NCBI RefSeq assembly: GCF_008710095.1
Contig: NZ_VYKJ01000001.1
Location: forward strand, 186,001-250,000
Direction of reading: 5' to 3'
DNA from: Affinibrenneria salicis
Lineage (GTDB): Bacteria; Pseudomonadota; Gammaproteobacteria; Enterobacterales; Enterobacteriaceae
Length of the DNA: 64,000 nt
The notes beneath the pieces were generated by a model. That model searched no databases. It was not told the DNA's origin and saw nothing but the letters and a program-made list of their open reading frames with translations. How positions within the stretch are numbered: the stretch's first letter is position 1; every line of letters begins with the position of its first letter. This document shows positions 1 through 7,537 of this stretch, one piece after another. The translations under genes and the position numbers were made by a program.

Positions 1-388
1 TGGCGATCAGCGGCCGCAGTTCGTTGCGCAGGAACTGACGGAATCCGGCAGCGTCGCCCGCCAGACCGCCCGGATAGTAACCGCCGAGCGGATTAGCCTC
101 CGCCACCAGCGCCTCCACGGCCGGACGGTAGTCGCATTCGCGCCGGGTCGGGCCATCATAATCAAGCGCCACCACCACGCCGGGCTGCATACCGCAGCGC
201 GGGCGCGCCAGCGCCTCCATTATGCCGACCGCCAGCGGAAAATAGCGCGCGCCGTCGAGCAGGTAAATCACCGGCCAGCCGTCGGCCGGCGCCGCCGTCT
301 CAGGCCCGGGGACAAAGGTCATCAGGCGATAGCGACCGCGGGTTGTCGGGGTGATGATTTCATCCTGGGTATTCGGTAACTGGTACAC
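1..388 (-). CDS. Esterase, siderophore trilactone hydrolase-like (5' part only)
   Basis: The gene runs off the left edge; 129 codons are visible. The product looks like an alpha/beta-hydrolase of the esterase-D type (PF00756), the family that includes IroE, BesA and Fes, which cut linear or cyclic catecholate trilactones. Seen: a start at a GTG behind GGAGG, a beta-strand ending in YLLDG near residue 45, and a long insertion before a QFLRNELRP helix, as in these esterases. The catalytic serine lies beyond the window. A FepA/IroN-type receptor is encoded downstream on the same strand side of the locus, which favours a role in releasing iron from a catecholate siderophore. There is no obvious signal peptide, so a cytoplasmic (Fes/BesA-like) site is more likely than periplasmic. 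Substrate is inferred. Confidence 0.65.
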   Translation of the reverse strand, partial: MYQLPNTQDEIITPTTRGRYRLMTFVPGPETAAPADGWPVIYLLDGARYFPLAVGIMEALARPRCGMQPGVVVALDYDGPTRRECDYRPAVEALVAEANPLGGYYPGGLAGDAAGFRQFLRNELRPLIA

Positions 389-499
389 CGGTCCTCCTGC
401 GCTAAAAGCACCACCGTAGCCTGCCGAAAAAACGCCAATACCAAAATCCGGCAAGAATAAGCGTCATAAGCGCCTGGTAGCCTGAGCGGTATTTTTTAT

Positions 500-715
500 T
501 CAGGCATAAATAAAAAAAGGCAGCAGCATAATGAATGTCAGCGGCGCCGTGGTTGACCTTATATCATCGACCATGAAGATACGATAAGCATCACAAGCCG
601 TCTTCACCTCATCGCCATCAACATACTGCTCTTGCTTAAAATAAGAAAAGTAAGCAATATTAAAAAAACAGAACAGGGCGTAAATAAAACTGAACGTGAA
701 ATGTTTCCCGTTCAT
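500..715 (-). CDS. Small two-helix inner-membrane protein, unknown
   Basis: This is a 71-residue protein. I chose the ATG at 715 because it has GGGAG 7 bases upstream; a longer in-frame start at 760 lacks this. Seen: a hydrophobic helix rich in Phe and Tyr at residues 7-26, a charged loop with a VKTACD motif, and a second hydrophobic segment at the C-terminus that ends the protein. The layout recalls small enterobacterial membrane proteins such as the YjeO/DUF2645 group, but I cannot confirm that. The stretch is more AT-rich than its neighbours and sits beside an ERIC-like repeat, which suggests a mobile or recently acquired patch. Function unknown. Confidence 0.45.
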   Translation of the reverse strand: MNGKHFTFSFIYALFCFFNIAYFSYFKQEQYVDGDEVKTACDAYRIFMVDDIRSTTAPLTFIMLLPFFIYA

Positions 716-762
716 TCGCTCACTCCCATTATTTTCGCAACGTATTTTCTTCTCCGGCATAT

Positions 763-906
763 TCTAAATAATTCGCCCCGCGGAACAAAACGTTATCGTT
801 TTGAACAACGCAACGCGTCGACCCTTTATGGAGGAAGCCCGGAGACGAGCTGAATAATTGAGCGCAGCCAACGCACCGGCGATTTGCAGGATGATGAATA
901 TATACG
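763..906. repeat. Degenerate ERIC-like repeat
   Basis: The left edge reads TCTAAATAATTCG, the usual outer end of ERIC elements. The right half contains GAGCGCAGCCAACGCACC followed by a TTGCAGGATGATGAATATA tail, close to the other ERIC end. The centre is not typical and holds a CAAAACG/CGTTTTG hairpin. The element fills the gap between the small membrane protein and the receptor gene. The assignment rests on remembered ERIC consensus; a genome-wide search would settle it. Confidence 0.4.
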
Positions 907-989
907 CCTTACTGCAGGTATATTGGCTACGCTAAATTAAACGATTATCCGCGGTTCCCTGCGCCGGTTGGCGACGCAGGGAACGGCTA

Positions 990-3251
990 TCAGAAGCGGG
1001 TGTTCAGACTGACAAAGAAAGTTCTGCCTGGTTCATTGTAGGTCGCCGCCCCGGCGCCGGCGCCGTTGTCATTAAGACTTTGCGCGTTCCCCGCCCGGAA
1101 CTGGCGTTTATCGAACAGGTTCTCCACCCCGGTCGTTACGCTGACGTATTTATTGACATCGTAAGTCCCGCTCAGGCCAAAGACCGCATAAGGGCTGACC
1201 TCATGCCGATCGTAGCCTGACGTCTCCGTTCCCTGATAATTGTATTTTTTCGGTTTCTGGCGACCATACCATGTCATATCGGCCAGTAAAGAAAGGTCTT
1301 CGGTGGCCTGCCAGCTGACCGAGGAGTTCAGGGTAAATTGCGGCGTGATCGACAGTCGATCGCCAGTCGTTTTGTTTTTCGACTGCAGCATCCAGGTAAT
1401 GTTATTGTTCCAGCTAATGGTCTCCGTCACGGGAATATTCAGCGTGCCTTCCAGTCCTTCCAGCAGCGCTTTAGGTACGTTTTCCCATTGATATATAGTG
1501 GAGTTAGCGTAGCTTCCCGTTCCGCCGGATGCCGCACCCTGCGAATGAACGCCTGATTCAATCTTATTGCGGTAATCATTGCGGAAATAAGTGACGCCCG
1601 CCTGATAGCCGTCGCGCTTGAACTCAATACCGACTTCCTTATTAATACTGGTTTCCGCTTTGAGATCCTCGTTGCCCATCAGGTAGCAGGAGCCGCCGCC
1701 GTAGCAGCCATTACCGCGGCTATACAGCAGGTAGTTGGGGTTAAGCTGATAAAGGTTAGGCGCCTTATAGGCCCTGGCGATCCCCATTTTTAGAGTGAAA
1801 TCCCCGCCCAACTGCTGGGACAGGTTTAACGACGGACTCCAGTTATTGCCGATCATGCTGTGATGATCGAAACGCAGCGCGGGCGTCAGCATCGTGCTAT
1901 CGGTCAATTCAATATTGTCTTCGGCGAAAACAGAAGCGATACGGGCCGAGATTTTGTCGCTGCGGTTGGCGTCGCTAATAGAACCGATACTGCCGCCTTC
2001 GGTGGTGGTTTGCGTATTGGATGCCGGATCCTTCATCTTCTGTTCAACCCACTCCACCCCAACGGTGGCCGTCTGGTTAAACAGCAATTCCAGCGGGATA
2101 TTCAGTTCGCTGTGGGCGGTATAGGTATCCAGCTTGATGGTGGCGTAGTCATTGCCCGTCGGCCTGCCGGCAGGACCGCCCGACAATTGCTCAAAAATAC
2201 GGGTATTGTGCGTATTTTCATACTGCAAGTAAGAAAGCGCGCTAATGCCGCTATCCCAGTAGCCTCGGTGGGTAACGGAAAAATTCTGCCGGTACATACG
2301 GTTGGTTTCCTGACCGTACTTATCCAGCGATGTGCTGTTGCTGTTATTGTTTTCAGTATCGCCGGCGTAAATATTGCCCTGACGACTGGTACCGGCCTCA
2401 AACTCCAGCGTTTGCTGCGGCATAAACTCCCAGCGCAGCAACCCATTGATGTCCTTGTTGCGCACGCCCTCGCGCCCGGCGGGGATCGTCGTCACGCTCG
2501 GATTCAGCTGGTGCCCGTCGTTAATATCTATCGCATCGGCCTGGGTTTTATTGATATTACCGTACAGACGGAAGCTCAGGTTATCCGTCAGCCCGCCCAT
2601 CAGGCTGAAATCCGTACGTTTGGTCGCGCCTTCCGATTTGTGCTGCGGCGCGTTCATATAAGCGTTCCAGGTACCATGCAGTTCCTGCGTGGGCTGTTTG
2701 GTAATAATGTTGACCACCCCGCCCGCGGCGCCGTTGCCGTAGCGCGCCGCCGCCGGACCGCGCAGCACTTCGATGCGTTCGACCATATCGGCCGGCACCC
2801 AGCTGGTATCGCCGCGAGTATCGCGCTCACCTCGCCAGCCATAGCGCACCGCATTGCGGCTGGAAACCGGCTTGCCGTCCACCAGAATCAGGGTATTTTC
2901 CGGCCCCATGCCGCGAATATCGATCTGGCGGTTGTTGCCGCGCGAACCGCTGTTCGAGTTGCCGGAAAGATTGACGCCCGGCATAGTGCGAATAAGCTCG
3001 GATAAATCACTCGTCGGCGGACGTTTGCTGATGTCCTCCGCCGTAATTACAGATACGCCCGGCGCCTGACGGGTTTGCTCCGCGGCCGTCACCACCATCG
3101 TATCGGAAGAGCCGGCGCCCGCATTCTGCTGAGTCTCGCTGGCGGTGCCTGAATCAGTCGCCGACGTCTGCGCCCACGTCAGGAAGGGGATGGTTGAACA
3201 GCTCAACCCAATCAACGTCGCCAGGTAGTGGCGTGGTGGTAATTTCATCAT
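990..3251 (-). CDS. TonB-dependent catecholate siderophore receptor (FepA/IroN type)
   Basis: This 753-residue outer-membrane receptor imports ferric catecholate siderophores such as enterobactin or salmochelin with energy from TonB-ExbBD. Seen: a signal peptide ending near residue 27 (TWA), a TonB-box-like DTMVVTA, a plug domain with RGMGPENTLILVDGKPV and VERIEVLRGPAAARYGNGA, then a 22-strand barrel ending in the C-terminal Phe typical of porins and receptors. The text of plug and barrel follows E. coli FepA closely (for example LRFDHHSMIGNNWSP and AYKAPNLYQ), so the family is firm; FepA versus IroN/PfeA is not. No fepB/C/D/G or synthesis genes are visible here. It is divergent from an AraC regulator, with a Fur-like box in between. 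Confidence 0.9.
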   Translation of the reverse strand: MMKLPPRHYLATLIGLSCSTIPFLTWAQTSATDSGTASETQQNAGAGSSDTMVVTAAEQTRQAPGVSVITAEDISKRPPTSDLSELIRTMPGVNLSGNSNSGSRGNNRQIDIRGMGPENTLILVDGKPVSSRNAVRYGWRGERDTRGDTSWVPADMVERIEVLRGPAAARYGNGAAGGVVNIITKQPTQELHGTWNAYMNAPQHKSEGATKRTDFSLMGGLTDNLSFRLYGNINKTQADAIDINDGHQLNPSVTTIPAGREGVRNKDINGLLRWEFMPQQTLEFEAGTSRQGNIYAGDTENNNSNSTSLDKYGQETNRMYRQNFSVTHRGYWDSGISALSYLQYENTHNTRIFEQLSGGPAGRPTGNDYATIKLDTYTAHSELNIPLELLFNQTATVGVEWVEQKMKDPASNTQTTTEGGSIGSISDANRSDKISARIASVFAEDNIELTDSTMLTPALRFDHHSMIGNNWSPSLNLSQQLGGDFTLKMGIARAYKAPNLYQLNPNYLLYSRGNGCYGGGSCYLMGNEDLKAETSINKEVGIEFKRDGYQAGVTYFRNDYRNKIESGVHSQGAASGGTGSYANSTIYQWENVPKALLEGLEGTLNIPVTETISWNNNITWMLQSKNKTTGDRLSITPQFTLNSSVSWQATEDLSLLADMTWYGRQKPKKYNYQGTETSGYDRHEVSPYAVFGLSGTYDVNKYVSVTTGVENLFDKRQFRAGNAQSLNDNGAGAGAATYNEPGRTFFVSLNTRF

Positions 3252-3636
3252 TTAAAATCGCCCTGTAATAGTCGTAATCTGAAAGACGGTCGTTGCTGAC
3301 TGGCGCATATGCTGACGGCGCTTAACCGGCCGTCTTAAAGATCGCGGCGCCCGTTAAGGGGAGCCCGCGCTATCATTGCTCTGTTACCGGCGGAAACGCT
3401 CTCGCCCGGAATGGATAAAGCGTGTATACCTTCCTGCAGACATACTGTACGGCAGGAGAATCGCCACGACGCGCTGCGGGCCACCAACGAAAAATGCTAC
3501 TGATAAGTATTTGCATTACCAATTTGGCGTAGCCATTGTTACATTTGTTGTCTGATACCGGGTTTGCGCAAACAGCAAATTGTTTTGCAAAAGCAGCAAA
3601 ATGACGCGGAAAAACCAGACAATTGAAGGGGAAATC
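3252..3636. other. Divergent promoter region, receptor / AraC regulator
   Basis: This 385-bp gap separates the receptor gene from the divergent AraC regulator and should hold both promoters. The only motif I could assign is a Fur-like box at 3502-3520. The rest shows no gene or clear repeat. Confidence 0.6.
3502..3520. promoter_or_regulatory. Candidate Fur box
   Basis: GATAAGTATTTGCATTACC matches 13 of 19 positions of the Fur consensus GATAATGATAATCATTATC. It lies between the receptor and its AraC regulator, closer to the regulator, where iron repression would be expected. Only the sequence match supports this. Confidence 0.45.
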
Positions 3637-4623
3637 ATGCGAAATCATGTTCCGTCGTCTAAATCAATCTATAAGAATCACATCGTCCAGCAGTCCAGTC
3701 TGGTTTCCAATAACTACCGTTGCCAGGGCGTTGGGCTGATTGATGATATGCCGCTGCTGTTCGGCAGCTTTAATGTCATTCAGCTGAATCGCGACTTGAT
3801 TTTACACACGGCGGATGTGGTCAATCTGCACAATATGAAAACGCAGGGCTTGCTCAATGGCGCCATCAAGCTGGCCATTGTGGTTAACGGCATCGCGCAT
3901 ATTACCTATGGAGATCGGTTGTTGCATCTGGGCAAGGCGCAGCCGGCCTCATTGATGTCGCTGACCGAACCGACGCTGTTTAGCCGCAACGGCAAACGAG
4001 ACGAATACGAACGCACCGTATCGCTCACCTTTAGCCGCGACTGGCTGTACGGTAATTTGCTGGACAGCGTCGACGACTGGCAGGCAATTTATGATTTCAC
4101 TCAGACCCACCTCGCCACGCATTTATGGACGCCTTCGCGTCAGGCGCTGGGCATCGCCTGGCAGATACTGAATACGGAAGCGTGCAGCACGCCGCTCCAG
4201 CGACTGTATCTGGAGAGCCAGTGCATGATGTTGATCATTGAAGCCTTTAGTTCGCTCACCAGCCAGGCGCAACAGAATAAGGAGGTGCCCGGCGTCACAT
4301 TGCGCAACCATCATCGCGTGCAGCAGGTCAGAGATATGCTGGAAAGCGGCGCGGCCGATCAGCTCACCATTGCGGAAATCGCCAGCAACGTCAGCATGAG
4401 TGAAAGTACTCTGCAGCGTCACTTTCGTCAGACGTTCAACATGACGGTGTTCGAATACCTGCGCAACTGCCGGCTGCAGCGGGCCATGCTGGCTATGCAA
4501 AAAGAAGGGATTGGCATCGCCCAGGCGGCCAGCCTGGCGGGCTATAATAGCCCGGCTAACTTCGCCACCGCTCTGCGTCGCGTCTACGGCGTCACGCCAG
4601 GCCAGGTTAAGGATCGGTTTTGA
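3637..4623 (+). CDS. AraC-family regulator of the siderophore receptor (PchR/YbtA-like)
   Basis: This is a 328-residue transcription factor. The ATG at 3637 has AAGGGG about 6 bases upstream. Seen: an N-terminal ligand-binding region of about 220 residues that I do not recognise in detail, then two helix-turn-helix units at the C-terminus: LTIAEIASNVSMSESTLQRH, then GIAQAASLAGYNSPANFATAL with the closing GVTPGQVK of AraC/XylS proteins. AraC factors transcribed away from a TonB receptor commonly sense the ferric siderophore and activate the receptor (PchR, AlcR, YbtA); that role is inferred from position. A convergent gene of unknown function follows. Confidence 0.8.
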   Translation: MRNHVPSSKSIYKNHIVQQSSLVSNNYRCQGVGLIDDMPLLFGSFNVIQLNRDLILHTADVVNLHNMKTQGLLNGAIKLAIVVNGIAHITYGDRLLHLGKAQPASLMSLTEPTLFSRNGKRDEYERTVSLTFSRDWLYGNLLDSVDDWQAIYDFTQTHLATHLWTPSRQALGIAWQILNTEACSTPLQRLYLESQCMMLIIEAFSSLTSQAQQNKEVPGVTLRNHHRVQQVRDMLESGAADQLTIAEIASNVSMSESTLQRHFRQTFNMTVFEYLRNCRLQRAMLAMQKEGIGIAQAASLAGYNSPANFATALRRVYGVTPGQVKDRF

Positions 4624-4673
4624 AGGCGGTTAAGGAGAGGGAATAACGGACAATGATGAGCAAATAGCGATTA

Positions 4674-5177
4674 TCACTTATCCCAGCGCTTACGACACGC
4701 AGTACCGTGCAACCATGCCTGCTCGCCTTTTTCATCCAGCGAGCTGAGATTTTCCAGACAAAGCAGCCCGGGGCCATTATCGGTATCAATGATCCCAATA
4801 CCGATAATATCTTGCGCTTTCGCCGCAATCCGCGCCCACTCTTGTTCTGGCAAACGAATTCTTACTTTGTGGTGTCGCAGTCGTTCATCAGCCGGGGTAA
4901 CCACATAACCAGTAACAACCACCGGATCCGCATATCCGGACAAAAGCGAAGGCGAACGTTTAATCGCTGACGTCACCTCCCGATCCGTACGGACAGTTTC
5001 AACGGTTAAAATAAGTTTGCCGTCAGGCTCAAGCTCGTCAACGCCGCGAAACATGGCATTTTCCGCTTTAATTTCGATGTTCTTATCAGCAAACGGGGAC
5101 ATCGCTACCGCCGGGGCAAGCATAAAGAGCAGCATGCTTATCACCATAAGCCCCGGTTTTAATGGAGTACGCAGCAT
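4674..5177 (-). CDS. Exported protein, unknown function
   Basis: This 167-residue protein is not recognised. I chose the ATG at 5177, which has GAGGG upstream and begins directly with a signal peptide (MLRTPLKPGL, then a hydrophobic core to about residue 25 ending in PAVA). An in-frame start at 5207 would bury the signal. The mature part is mixed alpha/beta, with one Cys in GLLCLENL and one in HGTAC near the C-terminus, which could form a disulphide in the periplasm. It has no lipobox. It is convergent with the AraC regulator and divergent from a second small unknown gene, so context gives no pathway. Confidence 0.6.
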   Translation of the reverse strand: MLRTPLKPGLMVISMLLFMLAPAVAMSPFADKNIEIKAENAMFRGVDELEPDGKLILTVETVRTDREVTSAIKRSPSLLSGYADPVVVTGYVVTPADERLRHHKVRIRLPEQEWARIAAKAQDIIGIGIIDTDNGPGLLCLENLSSLDEKGEQAWLHGTACRKRWDK

Positions 5178-5399
5178 AACAAAACAGCCCTCATCAGCAT
5201 CAGACACGCCTTACACAGACATCCCCAAAATACGTCTTTCATTATTCTGCGCCGCGGCGCTTCGACGATGCATCAAAACCAGCATATTACCATCCGTTCG
5301 AAAATCGCAAAAAATCCGCCGCACCGCCACTTGAAAACAACGTTCCGGACAATATATATCCAATATTGATTATCGTTTCGTCAAACAGGAGTCCAGATT

Positions 5400-5660
5400 A
5401 TGAATCAATGCGACAAGACTACGCCGGCGCAGCCGCAGAATATTGTCGCCGCGGCCAGTAGCGACACCGTACAAGAGATACTCAACATGCTGGCGGACAA
5501 ACAGCTGCCGCCCGAAACGGCGTTGGCCAACCTGGCGGTCGCCATGTCGCACATCATGGGCGTTTCAGGCTGCCATCAGTTCTTTTTGTCTAATCCGCTG
5601 TCAAATCTGATTGTCATGCTGCAGACCAGCGGGCCGGAAAACGGCCGAATGGTACATTAA
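5400..5660 (+). CDS. Small soluble protein, unknown function
   Basis: This 86-residue protein has a good ribosome site (CAGGAG, 7 bases before ATG). Seen: Cys4 and Cys58, a predicted helix around SDTVQEILNMLADKQL, a second hydrophobic helix around LANLAVAMSHIMG, and no signal peptide or membrane span. I do not recognise a family. It stands alone between the unknown exported gene and lpd and ends about 100 bases before the lpd terminator. Confidence 0.5.
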   Translation: MNQCDKTTPAQPQNIVAAASSDTVQEILNMLADKQLPPETALANLAVAMSHIMGVSGCHQFFLSNPLSNLIVMLQTSGPENGRMVH

Positions 5661-5762
5661 TCAGGCATATTCAGGACGCGCAAGGCGCGCAAAACAGTCT
5701 GTCAGCGCCAGCTATAAAAATCGCGCCCGCGCCGTCCGTGTTTTTACCCGCGCCCCCCAAAA

Positions 5763-5789
5763 AAAAAGCTCCCGTAACAGGAGCTTTTT
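5763..5789. terminator. Bidirectional intrinsic terminator after lpd
   Basis: A 10-bp perfect stem AAAAAGCTCC / GGAGCTTTTT with a 7-base loop gives a U-tract on both strands. It ends lpd on the minus strand and may also stop the small gene at 5400 on the plus strand. Confidence 0.85.
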
Positions 5790-5807
5790 GCCGAAGGCGA
5801 ATAACGC

Positions 5808-7232
5808 TTATTTCTTTTTCGCTTTCGGGTTAGGCAAATCGGTAATGCTGCCTTCGTACACCTCGGCCGCCAGGCCGATGGATTCATGCAGCGTCGGGTG
5901 CGCATGGATGGTCAGCGCAATATCTTCCGCATCGCAGCCCATCTCAATCGCCAGACCGATTTCGCCCAGCAGCTCGCCGCCGTTGGCGCCGACAATGGCC
6001 CCGCCGATAACGCGATGCGTTTCCTTATCGAAAATCAGCTTGGTCATGCCATCCGAGCAGTCGGATGCGATCGCGCGGCCGGAAGCCGCCCATGGGAAGG
6101 TCGCCGTTTCGTAGCTGATCCCCTTCTCTTTCGCTTCTTTTTCCGTTACGCCGACCCATGCCACTTCCGGCTCGGTATAGGCGATGGATGGGATCACTTT
6201 CGGATCGAAGTAGTGCTTTTTACCGGAAATCACTTCCGCGGCCACGTGCCCTTCGTGTACGCCTTTGTGCGCCAGCATCGGCTGGCCGACGATATCGCCG
6301 ATAGCGTAGATGTGCGGCACGTTGGTGCGCATCTGTTTATCCACGCGAATAAAGCCGCGATCGTCCACTTCCACTCCGGCATGACCGGCATCGATCAATT
6401 TACCGTTCGGTACGCGGCCGATGGCGACCAGTACGGCATCATAGCGCTGCGCGTCGGCCGGCGCGTTTTTACCTTCCATCGTGACGTAGATACCGTCATC
6501 TTTCGCCTCAACGGCGGTCACTTTGGTTTCCAGCATCAGCTTGAACTGTTTGCTGATGCGTTTAGTAAAGGTTTTCACCACGTCCTTATCGGCCGCCGGG
6601 ATAACCTGATCGAACATTTCGACCACTTCAATCTGAGAACCCAGCGCATGATAGACCGTGCCCATTTCCAGACCGATGATCCCGCCGCCCATCACCAGCA
6701 GACGTTCCGGCACGGTTTTCAGCTCCAGCGCATCGGTGGAATCCCATACGCGCGGGTCTTCATGCGGAATAAACGGCAATTGAATAGGACGAGAACCGGC
6801 GGCGATGATGGCATTGTCAAAGTTAACGGTAGTCGTACCGCCTTCGCCTTCTACCACCAGGGTGTTGGCGCCGGTGAATTTGCCCACGCCGTTAACCACT
6901 TTAACCTTACGACCTTTCGCCATACCCGACAGGCCGCCGGTCAGCTGAGCGATAACTTTCTCTTTCCAGCTGCGGATTTTGTCGATGTCGGTTTTAGGTT
7001 CGCCGAAAACGATACCGTGCTGCGCCAGCGCCTTAGCTTCTTCGATGACTTTAGCGACGTGCAACAACGCTTTGGAAGGGATACAGCCAACATTCAGACA
7101 GACGCCGCCCAGCGTGGCGTAGCGTTCAATCAGGACGGTGTCCAGCCCCAGGTCCGCACAGCGGAACGCCGCGGAATAGCCGGCGGGGCCTGCCCCCAGA
7201 ACCACCACCTGAGCTTTAATTTCAGTACTCAT
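5808..7232 (-). CDS. lpd: Dihydrolipoyl dehydrogenase (E3)
   Basis: This 474-residue flavoenzyme reoxidises dihydrolipoyl groups of the pyruvate and 2-oxoglutarate dehydrogenases and of the glycine cleavage system, passing electrons through FAD to NAD+. Seen: the FAD motif GAGPAGYSAA near residue 13, the redox disulphide C45-x4-C50 (GGVCLNVGC), an NAD-binding GGGIIGLEMG segment, and the HAHPTLHES catalytic loop with His445 near the end. The start at 7232 gives MSTEIKAQ, exactly the E. coli N-terminus; an upstream extension is not supported. It lies after aceF but is separated from it by a terminator and 305 bases, so it also has its own promoter, as is known in E. coli. Confidence 0.98.
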   Translation of the reverse strand: MSTEIKAQVVVLGAGPAGYSAAFRCADLGLDTVLIERYATLGGVCLNVGCIPSKALLHVAKVIEEAKALAQHGIVFGEPKTDIDKIRSWKEKVIAQLTGGLSGMAKGRKVKVVNGVGKFTGANTLVVEGEGGTTTVNFDNAIIAAGSRPIQLPFIPHEDPRVWDSTDALELKTVPERLLVMGGGIIGLEMGTVYHALGSQIEVVEMFDQVIPAADKDVVKTFTKRISKQFKLMLETKVTAVEAKDDGIYVTMEGKNAPADAQRYDAVLVAIGRVPNGKLIDAGHAGVEVDDRGFIRVDKQMRTNVPHIYAIGDIVGQPMLAHKGVHEGHVAAEVISGKKHYFDPKVIPSIAYTEPEVAWVGVTEKEAKEKGISYETATFPWAASGRAIASDCSDGMTKLIFDKETHRVIGGAIVGANGGELLGEIGLAIEMGCDAEDIALTIHAHPTLHESIGLAAEVYEGSITDLPNPKAKKK

Positions 7233-7272
7233 CATGACCTCTTGTTTTGTTTGTCCGGCGGTCAGACGTCGT

Positions 7273-7355
7273 TTTATACTCGTCGTTTTCCAGTTGCGGT
7301 ACGTTGGCCGCGATCGCTCGCCGCCTTCCGGCAACCCGAAATAAAGTGAGTATAT
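7273..7355. repeat. ERIC-family repeat with deleted centre
   Basis: The left part TTTATACTCGTCG...CAGTTGCGGTACGTTGGC and the right part GCCGCCTTCCGGCAACCCGAA...AGTATA match the two arms of the ERIC consensus, but the central part is absent, leaving about 83 bp. The element lies 41-123 bases upstream of lpd and is probably transcribed in the lpd leader. Confidence 0.6.
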
Positions 7356-7507
7356 GGCGAATTAATTCAGTACGCCCATCGTCCACCGGGACGCTCCCAC
7401 CTTCAGCAGTTTACAGAACTGTTAATAATCTGCAAAGCACGCCCGGGCGAAGAGTGCCTCTGCGGCGCTGTGCGGATTAACGACCCGACAACGCCGACGT
7501 TAAACAA

Positions 7508-7533
7508 AAAGGCTGGTCGCCTGACCAGCCTTT
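7508..7533 (-). terminator. Intrinsic terminator after aceF
   Basis: The 11-bp stem AAAGGCTGGTC / GACCAGCCTTT has a 4-base GCCT loop and is followed by a U-rich tail on the minus strand. It lies 5 bases after the aceF stop codon and separates aceEF from lpd. Confidence 0.85.
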
Positions 7534-7537
7534 ACGG

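Larger units (their letters stand above)
7233..7537. other. aceF-lpd intergenic region
   Basis: This 305-bp gap holds the aceF terminator (7508-7533) and an ERIC-like remnant (7273-7355). The lpd promoter is likely near 7420-7445, where an AT-rich TTTACAGAACTGTTAATAATC stretch also resembles an ArcA half-site. I could not fix a transcription start. Confidence 0.5.

Noticed and set aside
1860..3005. Long plus-strand ORF opposite the receptor gene (381 codons)
   Set aside because: It is antisense to a full-length conserved gene, has no ribosome site and a His/Arg/Gln-rich composition typical of the reverse of GC-rich genes.
5681..5760. GC-rich stretch after the 86-residue gene considered as a small RNA
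   Set aside because: No promoter or distinct structure apart from the shared lpd terminator.
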